36,755 bases of DNA from a virus: positions 1 to 36,755 of the IMG/VR virus record IMGVR_UViG_3300035703_000231. One strand, given 5' to 3'. The position numbers and the translations under genes were made by a program. Of the stretch, positions 11,941 through 18,003 are shown one piece after another (the stretch's first letter is position 1; each line of letters begins with the position of its first letter). The notes beneath the pieces are model-generated. The model worked only from the letters and a program-made list of their open reading frames with translations, had not been told where the DNA came from and searched no databases.

Positions 11941-14054
11941 TGGATTTCGTATTCGACATTGAGACTTACCCCAACTGCTTTTCGTTCATCGCTGTTTCAG
12001 CCGACAAACTGGAGAAAGTGACATATGAATGTTCTACTCGAAAGAATCAAGTCGCAGACTTGTTTGCATTTCTTGATCGTTTGCGCGATCAACAACACCG
12101 CATGGTGGGCTTTAATAATCTTGGCTTTGACTACCCTGTCATCCACGATCTTCTGAGCGTTCGCGAAAAGGCTGTCACTGTAAGCGGTAAAGCCGTTGCT
12201 GTGCGTGCCTATAAGAAGGCGATGGAAATCATCAAGAGCGAGGACAAGTTTGAGCACGTCGTTCGCACATCGGACGAATATGTCCCGCAAGTTGACTTGT
12301 ACAAGATTCATCACTTCGACAACAAAGCGCGTTCAACGTCGTTGAAGATGCTTCAGTTTAATATGCGAAGCGACACCATCGAAGACTTGCCGTTCGATGT
12401 TGGTACGCAATTGACTGACGATCAGATCGACGTGCTGTTGTCCTATAACGCGCACGACGTGTGGCGCACCCTCGACTTCTACAATGAGAGCAGGGGTGCT
12501 ATTAAGTTTCGTGAAGAGTTGACGCAGAAGTATGGGCGAAACTTCCTCAATCACAATGACACAAAGATCGGCAAGGACTACTTCGTCATGCGTCTTGAGG
12601 AAGAACTGCCGGGTAGCTGCTACAGCTACGACAGCAAGGGTCGACGCAGCATCAATCAAACAAAACGCAAAGTCATCAACATCAAGGAATGCCTCTTTGA
12701 TTATTATGACTTTCATCGTCCTGAGTTTCAGGCAGTGTTCGATTGGTTTGCGGGTCAGAAGATTACCGAAACCAAAGGTGTATTCTCTGAAATTGACGAA
12801 GCTGACTTGGGCGACGTGGCGCAATACGCACAACTGTACACAAAGCGTAAGAAGTTTCCGCGTGTACCTTCGTTCGAAGACATTGACGATTTCAAGAAGC
12901 AACATCCTCTCGGTTGGGTGGAGAAGGTGGAGTTGAAGGCTAAGAAGAAAGGCGAAGCGCAATATTCACATTGGATGTGTTGGAAAGAAGCGGATAACCT
13001 CAACGTGATTGTTGACGGCTTCCGTTTTGACTTCGGTACTGGTGGCATTCATGGCAGCTTGGAAAACACAATTGTTGAAGCTGATGACGACTGCATCATT
13101 GTTGATGCGGACGTGTCTTCCATGTATCCGAATATCGCCATTGCCAATCGTGTATACCCAAAGCATCTGTCTGAGAAGTTCTGTGACATTTACGAAGACG
13201 TCTACAACCAACGCAAGAGCTACGCTAAGGGCACGGCAGAGAATGCCATGTTGAAGCTTGCATTGAACGGTGTGTATGGCGACAGCAACAGTCAGTACAG
13301 TCCCTTCTATGATTCGCAGTACACGATGAGCATCACCATCAACGGACAACTTAGCCTGTGCTATCTGGCTGAGCAGTTGTTGAAGATTCGTGGCATGCAA
13401 ATTATTCAGGTCAACACCGACGGTATCACTGTGAAGTTCCCGAAGAAGTATCGTCGGTGGTATGACACGGCATGTAGGCAGTGGCAGGAAAACGTTGGTC
13501 TTGAGTTGGAGTTCGCAGAGTATTCGAAGATGTTCATCCGTGACGTCAACAACTACATTGCGGTCTACACAAATGGCAAGACAAAGCGCAAAGGCGTGTA
13601 TCAGTATGAAGGACTCGGATGGCATCAGGATCAGGGCGGACTCATCATTCCCCAAGCTGCTGAAGCTCACATGCTCAACGGTGTTGACATTGAGAAATAC
13701 ATCCGCGATAATTCACACCGTGTTCACGACTTTATGATGCGAACGAAGGTGCCTCGCAGCAGTCGACTTGTACTGGTACAGGAAGATGGTAGCGAGGTAC
13801 AGCAGCAGAACATCTGCCGTTACTACGCAAGCATCAACGGGGGTAAGCTGATCAAGATCATGCCCGCGCTGACACCGGACGGTGACCCGCGCAGGATTGG
13901 TATTGATACAGACTATCTGTTGAAGACGTGTAACAACATGAAGGACTTTGGCGACGACATTGACTACCAATACTATGTCGACGCAGCAAAGAAGTTGCTG
14001 ATTAACAACACTGACGAAGGGGTTGTTGACAGAACTGAGGCAGCGTTCCTATAA
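11940..14054 (+). CDS. Family-B-like DNA polymerase with 3'-5' exonuclease
   Basis: 704 residues. Exonuclease motifs: ExoI 'FDIETYPN' (5-12), ExoII 'GFNNLGFDYPVI' (about 56-67) and ExoIII 'YNAHDVWRTLDF'. Polymerase motif A 'DADVSSMYPNI' matches the family B DxxSLYP, motif B 'KLALNGVYGDSNS' matches KxxxNSxYG with the Lys shifted, and motif C 'VNTDGITV' matches the DTD turn with Asn in the first position. Thumb residues 'SMFIRDVNNYI' follow, similar to the KKRY region. It replicates the phage genome with proofreading. The start at 11940 has CGGAG 7 bases upstream. T7-type phages use a family A enzyme, so this pairing with a T7-like primase-helicase is a mixed replisome. The replacement in motif C is odd for this family. 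Confidence 0.85.
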   Translation: MDFVFDIETYPNCFSFIAVSADKLEKVTYECSTRKNQVADLFAFLDRLRDQQHRMVGFNNLGFDYPVIHDLLSVREKAVTVSGKAVAVRAYKKAMEIIKSEDKFEHVVRTSDEYVPQVDLYKIHHFDNKARSTSLKMLQFNMRSDTIEDLPFDVGTQLTDDQIDVLLSYNAHDVWRTLDFYNESRGAIKFREELTQKYGRNFLNHNDTKIGKDYFVMRLEEELPGSCYSYDSKGRRSINQTKRKVINIKECLFDYYDFHRPEFQAVFDWFAGQKITETKGVFSEIDEADLGDVAQYAQLYTKRKKFPRVPSFEDIDDFKKQHPLGWVEKVELKAKKKGEAQYSHWMCWKEADNLNVIVDGFRFDFGTGGIHGSLENTIVEADDDCIIVDADVSSMYPNIAIANRVYPKHLSEKFCDIYEDVYNQRKSYAKGTAENAMLKLALNGVYGDSNSQYSPFYDSQYTMSITINGQLSLCYLAEQLLKIRGMQIIQVNTDGITVKFPKKYRRWYDTACRQWQENVGLELEFAEYSKMFIRDVNNYIAVYTNGKTKRKGVYQYEGLGWHQDQGGLIIPQAAEAHMLNGVDIEKYIRDNSHRVHDFMMRTKVPRSSRLVLVQEDGSEVQQQNICRYYASINGGKLIKIMPALTPDGDPRRIGIDTDYLLKTCNNMKDFGDDIDYQYYVDAAKKLLINNTDEGVVDRTEAAFL

Positions 14055-14055
14055 T
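14026..14055 (+). promoter_or_regulatory. Perfect sigma70 consensus promoter P6
   Basis: TTGACA at 14026-14031, 18-base spacer, TATAAT at 14050-14055; both hexamers are consensus. It lies in the last codons of the polymerase gene and drives the ssDNA-binding protein gene, with predicted transcription start near 14062. Confidence 0.85.
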
Positions 14056-14063
14056 GCTGACTT

Positions 14064-14096
14064 ACCACGAAGCCGCACCGTGGTTCATTGTGCGGC
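14064..14096 (+). promoter_or_regulatory. H-type RNA pseudoknot in the ssDNA-binding protein leader
   Basis: Stem 1: ACCACG (14064-14069) with CGTGGT (14079-14084), 6 pairs. Stem 2: GCCGCAC (14072-14078) with GTGCGGC (14090-14096), 7 pairs. Loop 1 is AA, there is no base between stem 2 left and stem 1 right, and loop 3 is TCATT. All pairs are Watson-Crick. The lengths are those of a classical coaxially stacked pseudoknot. It begins about 2 bases after the predicted transcription start and ends 8 bases before the AAAAGGA site. T4 gene 32 mRNA has an autoregulatory pseudoknot in the equivalent place. Confidence 0.75.
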
Positions 14097-14118
14097 AACT
14101 CTGAAAAGGAAAACCATT

Positions 14119-14526
14119 ATGGCTGAAACTCAAATCGTGAAACTGAAGGCTGACATCATGTGGGCACAACTCGACAAGGTCAACGAAATGTCGGGCAAGT
14201 ATCAGGTGAACCTGTGCAACCTCTCTGATGCCGCTGTGCAGGCGCTTGAGGACATTGGTATCCCCGTTGCCGAAAAGGAAGGACAGGGTCGCTTCATCAC
14301 TTGCAAGTCGGCTAACCCGATCAAGGCATTTGATGCTGATGGCGACGAGATCGTCGGCGTGAAGGTTGGTAACGGCAGCAAGGCAAAGGCCGTCATCAAC
14401 CCCTACGAGTGGAAGTACAAGAATAAAAAGGGTGTGTCCCCGTCCCTTCGTAAGCTTGTTATCACTGACTTGATTGAATACGGTGGTGGCGATACCGCTG
14501 CTCTGGACGACGACGAAGTGCTGTAA
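14119..14526 (+). CDS. Single-stranded DNA-binding protein (T7 gp2.5-like role)
   Basis: 135 residues. The start at 14119 is set by AAAAGGAAAA; longer forms would include the leader. A single beta-rich domain of OB-fold character ('YQVNLCNLSDAAVQALEDIGIPV', 'GRFITCKSANPIKAFD', 'GSKAKAVINPYEWKYKNKKGVSPSLRKLVITDLIEY') resembles phage ssDNA-binding proteins of the type found between polymerase and exonuclease genes. The C-terminal tail ALDDDEVL is acidic, as in T7 gp2.5 and T4 gp32. It would coat ssDNA and contact polymerase and helicase. It has its own consensus promoter and a pseudoknot leader, so it is probably made in quantity and autoregulated. Confidence 0.75.
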   Translation: MAETQIVKLKADIMWAQLDKVNEMSGKYQVNLCNLSDAAVQALEDIGIPVAEKEGQGRFITCKSANPIKAFDADGDEIVGVKVGNGSKAKAVINPYEWKYKNKKGVSPSLRKLVITDLIEYGGGDTAALDDDEVL

Positions 14527-14528
14527 CA

Positions 14529-15371
14529 ATGAAGTCGCTCCTTGATGCCGACGTAATGGCTTTCAGGGCAGCGGCTGCTTGTAAAGAAGAAAGCGTCAGT
14601 GCTGCGCTGTTCACCGTGGACAGCATTGTCACTGACGCTTTGCTTTATTGCGATGCCGAAGATCGGTATTGCGACAAGTGGCAACTGTATCTGACAGGCA
14701 GCAACAACTTCCGCAAAGACATTGCCGTCACTGCACCCTACAAAGGTAACCGCACTTCACCAAAGCCTGAGCACTTACCCGCTGTACGCGAGCATCTAAT
14801 CAGTAAGTGGGGGGCAGTTGTTGCTGAAGGACAGGAGGCAGACGACGCAATTGCCATCGAAGCGACGAAGCTGCTAGACAAATGCGTAATGATTAGCGTG
14901 GATAAAGACTTTCGTCAGATCCCCGGCTATCACTACAACTTTGTCAAGCGTGAACATTTCTATGTCAGCGCTGAAGATGGGATACGGTTTCTGTATAAGC
15001 AAGTGTTGATGGGCGACAGCACCGACAACATCATCGGCTTACATGGCATCGGCCCAAAACGCGCAGACGCGTTGTTGCAAGACTGCAACACAGAGCAGGA
15101 CATGTTTGACGTGTGTGTTAAGGCATACGACAATCGTGACCGCGTTATCGAAAACGCAAGACTTCTTTACCTCAGACGAAAGGAAAACGAACTATGGTTG
15201 CCCCCGGACGAACGCTCGGTGAAGTTCTCAAAGAAAAGCTCGACCAAATCGAAAGCGGTGAGTACAAGCAGTACACCACCGTCTACGACGTCGACACCTT
15301 CGCCCAAACCGAAGCGAAGAAAGAAGTTGGACGCAAGTACGACAACGGCAAGCCCCGATACGGATTGCTGA
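14529..15371 (+). CDS. 5'-3' exonuclease (FEN / T7 gp6 type)
   Basis: 280 residues. Metal-site motifs are 'LLDADVMAF' (N-terminal Asp), 'YKGNR', 'EGQEADDAIAI', 'MISVDKDFRQIPG' and the helix-3-turn-helix 'LMGDSTDNIIGLHGIGPKRADALL' (about 158-181). The enzyme would remove RNA primers and degrade host DNA, as T7 gp6 does. The start lacks a clear Shine-Dalgarno site and sits 2 bases after the ssDNA-binding protein stop, implying coupling. The last 60 residues are low-complexity Ser/Thr/Pro/Lys and lie entirely over the next gene in another frame, so the functional protein probably ends near 'ENELWLPPDE'; the tail is a by-product of the overlap. Confidence 0.88.
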   Translation: MKSLLDADVMAFRAAAACKEESVSAALFTVDSIVTDALLYCDAEDRYCDKWQLYLTGSNNFRKDIAVTAPYKGNRTSPKPEHLPAVREHLISKWGAVVAEGQEADDAIAIEATKLLDKCVMISVDKDFRQIPGYHYNFVKREHFYVSAEDGIRFLYKQVLMGDSTDNIIGLHGIGPKRADALLQDCNTEQDMFDVCVKAYDNRDRVIENARLLYLRRKENELWLPPDERSVKFSKKSSTKSKAVSTSSTPPSTTSTPSPKPKRRKKLDASTTTASPDTDC

Positions 15372-15634
15372 AGCCTTATTCTCTTGAAGAAGTGGTGAAG
15401 GTGCTGACGTATGGTGCCAACAAGTACAGCGCCGACAACTGGAAACATGTTGACGACATGGAGAATCGCTACTTCGACGCAGCGCAACGCCACATGTGGG
15501 CGTATCGTCGCGGAGAACTGCGTGACCCTGAGTCGGGGATGCATCATCTGGCGCACGCAATGTGTAGTCTGATGTTCATTCTCGAAACCGAAATGGAACG
15601 CGAACGTGCCTACAAAGAAGAAGTCCCCTTCTAA
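15194..15634 (+). CDS. dATP/dGTP diphosphohydrolase-like protein (DUF5664, MazG superfamily)
   Basis: 146 residues, GAAAGGA upstream. The block 'KYDNGKPRYGLLKPYSLEEVVKVLTYGANKY' then 'NWKHV', 'RYFDAAQRHMWAYRRGE' and 'DPESGMHHLAHAMCSLMFI' is the signature of the phage family typified by the dATP/dGTP diphosphohydrolase (MazZ type) that cuts dGTP or dATP to the monophosphate. The Glu, His and Asp residues in these blocks supply the metal site. In phages with 2-aminoadenine DNA a MazZ enzyme works with PurZ; no PurZ is visible here, and many family members occur without it. It overlaps the exonuclease gene by 178 bases and the HNH gene by 29. Confidence 0.75.
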   Translation: MVAPGRTLGEVLKEKLDQIESGEYKQYTTVYDVDTFAQTEAKKEVGRKYDNGKPRYGLLKPYSLEEVVKVLTYGANKYSADNWKHVDDMENRYFDAAQRHMWAYRRGELRDPESGMHHLAHAMCSLMFILETEMERERAYKEEVPF

Positions 15635-16016
15635 GGGTCGTAACGGCGGGCAGTGGACGGAGGCACGATTTCGAAGTTTCGTAATCAGCGCACTCCGCGC
15701 TGCCTCCCGTCGATGGCCCGTGAAGTGGGCGGTATTGAAGGCAGCATTTGTTGGTAAGACGATCAACAAAAAGACGGGGAAGTTGGCAATGCATTACAAA
15801 TGCAACGAGTGCAAAGCCAATTACCCTGCTGCCGAAGTGGTTATTGACCACATCGATCCGGTTGTGGATACAATGAAGGGCTTCACCACATGGGACGACT
15901 ATGTCGAACGCATGTTTGTGGAGGCAGAGGGTCTTCAGGCACTATGCAAAGAGTGTCATAAGATCAAGACAGACAACGAACGAAAGGAACGCAAAAATGC
16001 TAAACATTCAGATTGA
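15606..16016 (+). CDS. HNH endonuclease-like protein
   Basis: 136 residues from a GTG start. The N-terminus is basic (KKKSPSKGR), a central helical part follows ('FRSFVISALRAASRRWPVKW'), and the C-terminal half is HNH-like: CNEC (zinc), 'VVIDHIDPVV' (HNH His-Asp), then 'GLQALCKECHKIKTDNER' (second Cys pair and His). This type, with nuclease domain and replication-gene neighbours, is frequent in tailed phages and appears resident rather than homing. No ATG start exists in the frame. It overlaps both neighbours. Confidence 0.75.
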   Translation: MPTKKKSPSKGRNGGQWTEARFRSFVISALRAASRRWPVKWAVLKAAFVGKTINKKTGKLAMHYKCNECKANYPAAEVVIDHIDPVVDTMKGFTTWDDYVERMFVEAEGLQALCKECHKIKTDNERKERKNAKHSD

Positions 16017-16272
16017 CGAAGAGACTTTTGAACAAGTAATGGTGGAGCATCTCAAGAACACCGCTTTCGCATCTTTGGAAGATGCGAAGTATCTGCGACA
16101 CCCTCAAGACGCAGAGTTTCACTCTAAACTGCTTCCCGCACTGCTCACCGTCATTTCTTACTTCTCAACGGCAAACGACTACAGGAAATTCACCGCTGAG
16201 TTGTTTACAAAGACAGAAGAAGAAGTTGACGATGATTTCCAGTTTTCGTTTCATTTCGAGGATGAAGAGTAA
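15997..16272 (+). CDS. Small acidic phage protein
   Basis: 91 residues from the ATG at 15997 (GAAAGGAACG upstream; the longer frame to 15901 has no site). It is helical, with 'HSKLLPALLTVISYFSTANDYRKFTAELF' and an acidic C-terminus (DFQFSFHFEDEE). Similar proteins occur in phages, with unknown function. The stop overlaps the next ATG by one base. Confidence 0.65.
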   Translation: MLNIQIDEETFEQVMVEHLKNTAFASLEDAKYLRHPQDAEFHSKLLPALLTVISYFSTANDYRKFTAELFTKTEEEVDDDFQFSFHFEDEE

Positions 16273-16460
16273 TGGAAGTCACTCTGATTCGTGAAAACGA
16301 AGATGGTAGCGCTGATTACACATTCAATATGACGGACGATGAAACGCAAGCGCTGATTCGTTTTGCCATCATCGAAGCGTTGAAGCGTGCAGTCGAAGAA
16401 GGAAATAAACTTCAAGTTAAGGAAGACGATGAAAGTAACGACGGTTTGGGCAACACCTGA
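16272..16460 (+). CDS. Small acidic phage protein
   Basis: 62 residues, MEVTLIRENEDGSADYTFNMTDDETQALIRFAIIEAL...: a beta hairpin followed by a long helix. This form is recurrent among short phage proteins, often beside the preceding gene type. It overlaps thyX by 32 bases. The function is unknown. Confidence 0.65.
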   Translation: MEVTLIRENEDGSADYTFNMTDDETQALIRFAIIEALKRAVEEGNKLQVKEDDESNDGLGNT

Positions 16461-17055
16461 TGCGGAACGGATGATCGCGTACATGGCGCGAGTGTCCAAT
16501 CCCGCAAATCAGACGAATGAGAAGTATGTGCCGCTGATCAAGTATCTGATCAAGCATAAGCACTGGAGTCCTTTTGAGATGGTCAACGTCTGCATGGAAA
16601 TCGAATGCACCCGCGACATTGCTCGACAAGTCTTGCGTCATCGCAGCTTTAGTTTCCAAGAGTTCAGTCAGCGCTATGCAGTTGCTGACGGTTATGAATT
16701 CTCAGAAGCTCGGCTGCAAGACGAGAAGAATCGGCAGAACAGCATTGCTGTTGAAGACCGCGAACTGTTGCAGTTTTGGGACGAACAACAGCAAGACGTG
16801 TTGGCGGCAGCAAAGCGTGCATACGAGAACGCGCTTAACGCAGGCATCGCCAAAGAGGTTGCCCGCAAGGTGTTGCCGGAAGGACTGACAACGAGTCGAA
16901 TGTACATGAATGGCACGTTGCGTAGTTGGCTGCACTACGTTGACATTCGTTGTGGTATTGAAACTCAAAAGGAACATCGCGACGTTGCTTTGGCGTGTCG
17001 TGAAGAACTGTGGAAGCATTTCCCTAACGTAATGGAGGCGTGTGTTGGAGTTTGA
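16429..17055 (+). CDS. thyX: Flavin-dependent thymidylate synthase ThyX
   Basis: 208 residues from the ATG at 16429 (AAGGA 6 bases upstream). The ThyX motif RHRSFSFQEFSQRY (about residues 70-83) is intact, as are 'HWSPFEMVNV' and the C-terminal 'GLTTSRMYMNGTLRSWLHYVDIRC' that forms part of the dUMP/FAD site. The enzyme makes dTMP from dUMP with methylene-tetrahydrofolate and NADPH, feeding phage DNA synthesis. It forms a nucleotide group with MazG and the class II ribonucleotide reductase. Confidence 0.95.
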   Translation: MKVTTVWATPDAERMIAYMARVSNPANQTNEKYVPLIKYLIKHKHWSPFEMVNVCMEIECTRDIARQVLRHRSFSFQEFSQRYAVADGYEFSEARLQDEKNRQNSIAVEDRELLQFWDEQQQDVLAAAKRAYENALNAGIAKEVARKVLPEGLTTSRMYMNGTLRSWLHYVDIRCGIETQKEHRDVALACREELWKHFPNVMEACVGV

Positions 17056-17356
17056 TAGTTATCAAGAAAAGGCGTGGGGGTTTGCCATGTCATCGGCTAA
17101 GACGACGGAATATCTCATTCCCGGCTTAGGCGGCGAAGTCGGTGAACTGCAAAGCCTCATCGCCAAGTCTGTCCGCGACGGCAAAGACCTGAGCTATGCT
17201 GATTTGTCAAAAGAATTGGGAGACATTCTGTGGTTTGTTTCGTCAATCGCTTTCTTTTACGGCATCCCGTTGAGTGTCATTGCAGAGAAGAACATCAACA
17301 AGCTTGATAGTCGACAACAGCGTGGGGTTATCGGTGGTAGTGGTGACAACCGATAA
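17042..17356 (+). CDS. mazG: MazG-type nucleotide pyrophosphohydrolase
   Basis: 104 residues. The start is GTG at 17042 or more likely TTG at 17045, 6 bases after GGAGG. The MazG fold motif 'GLGGEVGELQSLIAKSVRDGK' (EExxE-like) and 'LSKELGDILWFVSSIAFFYG' (ExxD-like) supply the Mg2+-binding acids. It hydrolyses NTPs or dNTPs to monophosphates. A role against (p)ppGpp has been proposed for phage MazG proteins, and dUTP or damaged nucleotides are alternatives. It overlaps thyX by 14 bases. Confidence 0.85.
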   Translation: MLEFDSYQEKAWGFAMSSAKTTEYLIPGLGGEVGELQSLIAKSVRDGKDLSYADLSKELGDILWFVSSIAFFYGIPLSVIAEKNINKLDSRQQRGVIGGSGDNR

Positions 17357-17370
17357 CGTTCTGGTATAAC
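17343..17370 (+). promoter_or_regulatory. Promoter P7 with extended -10
   Basis: GTGACA at 17343-17348, 16-base spacer, TATAAC at 17365-17370 preceded by TGG, an extended -10 (TGnTATAAC). A GC-rich hairpin follows 7 bases after the predicted start. Confidence 0.6.
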
Positions 17371-17383
17371 ATTCGCCCCTCAG

Positions 17384-17403
17384 CGCCGACCACTGCGTCG
17401 GCG
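17384..17403 (+). promoter_or_regulatory. GC-rich hairpin after P7
   Basis: CGCCGAC (17384-17390) pairs with GTCGGCG (17397-17403), loop CACTGC, followed by TTGTTGT. It may be a terminator for the thyX-mazG transcript with a weak T tract, or a 5' stabiliser of the transcript from P7. Confidence 0.5.
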
Positions 17404-17429
17404 TTGTTGTCTCAACAAAGGAAAAATAC

Positions 17430-17525
17430 ATGGATATTGACATTTCAAACGAACACACTCATAACGGAAAGACACAATGGAGGTGTCATGGAACAGAAGC
17501 AATGTGCCACATGCGAGAAAACTAA
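17430..17525 (+). CDS. 31-residue frame, possible remnant in front of the homing endonuclease
   Basis: An ATG at 17430 has a strong AAAGGA site 6 bases upstream and is the first start behind P7. It encodes MDIDISNEHTHNGKTQW... and then runs out of frame into the HNH gene, stopping at 17525. It looks like the start of a gene whose body has been displaced by the HNH insertion, or a leader peptide coupled to the HNH start at 17488. Confidence 0.4.
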   Translation: MDIDISNEHTHNGKTQWRCHGTEAMCHMREN

Positions 17526-18003
17526 GCCGTTATCAGATTTTCCCGCCCAAACTAGACGATCTGGATCGCTTTATTATCGACCCCACTGTTATTCATGCAA
17601 GTATGACAAAGAAGTCTTATCTGGCAGAGTAACGGATAAGCAGTATTTGAAAGAATACTATTATTCTAATAAACTGGCGTTCAAATATAAAGCATATCGA
17701 CACGGTGACTTGACTAGGTTTGGCTCTGCATGCGAGACTATCGACCGAGACAGCGCCGTCAGGATGATGATGCAGTCGTGTGTATATTGTGGTGTGGAGA
17801 AAAGTCATGGGTTAGATCGCAAGGATAGTAGCAAGGGACATAGCGATGACAATGTTGTTCCTTGCTGTGAGAAATGTAATTTTATTCTTGGCGACTTACC
17901 AAATGACGCAAAAGTTTTGTTGAAAACTGGACTGACAGAAATTAGAGAAAAAGGATATTTTGAATCATGGACAATACCAACCAAGCGAAAGAAAACATCG
18001 TGA
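17488..18003 (+). CDS. HNH homing-type endonuclease
   Basis: 171 residues; GGAGG 4 bases before the ATG. The N-terminus is a zinc finger 'CATCEKTKPLSDF....CYSC', then a basic linker, then the HNH core 'CVYCGVEKSHGLDRKDSSKGHSDDNVVPCCEKCN' (about 114-147) with two Cys pairs and the His. This pattern is typical of free-standing phage homing endonucleases that cut alleles lacking them next to conserved genes. The coding sequence is AT-richer than its neighbours (many AAA, TAT, TTT codons), and its last 37 bases overlap the ribonucleotide reductase start, which supports recent insertion. Confidence 0.85.
   Translation: MEQKQCATCEKTKPLSDFPAQTRRSGSLYYRPHCYSCKYDKEVLSGRVTDKQYLKEYYYSNKLAFKYKAYRHGDLTRFGSACETIDRDSAVRMMMQSCVYCGVEKSHGLDRKDSSKGHSDDNVVPCCEKCNFILGDLPNDAKVLLKTGLTEIREKGYFESWTIPTKRKKTS

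Noticed and set aside
17384-17403. Hairpin considered as a definite terminator for thyX-mazG
   Set aside because: It lies after promoter P7 and has only a broken T tract, so it is listed as a regulatory hairpin instead.
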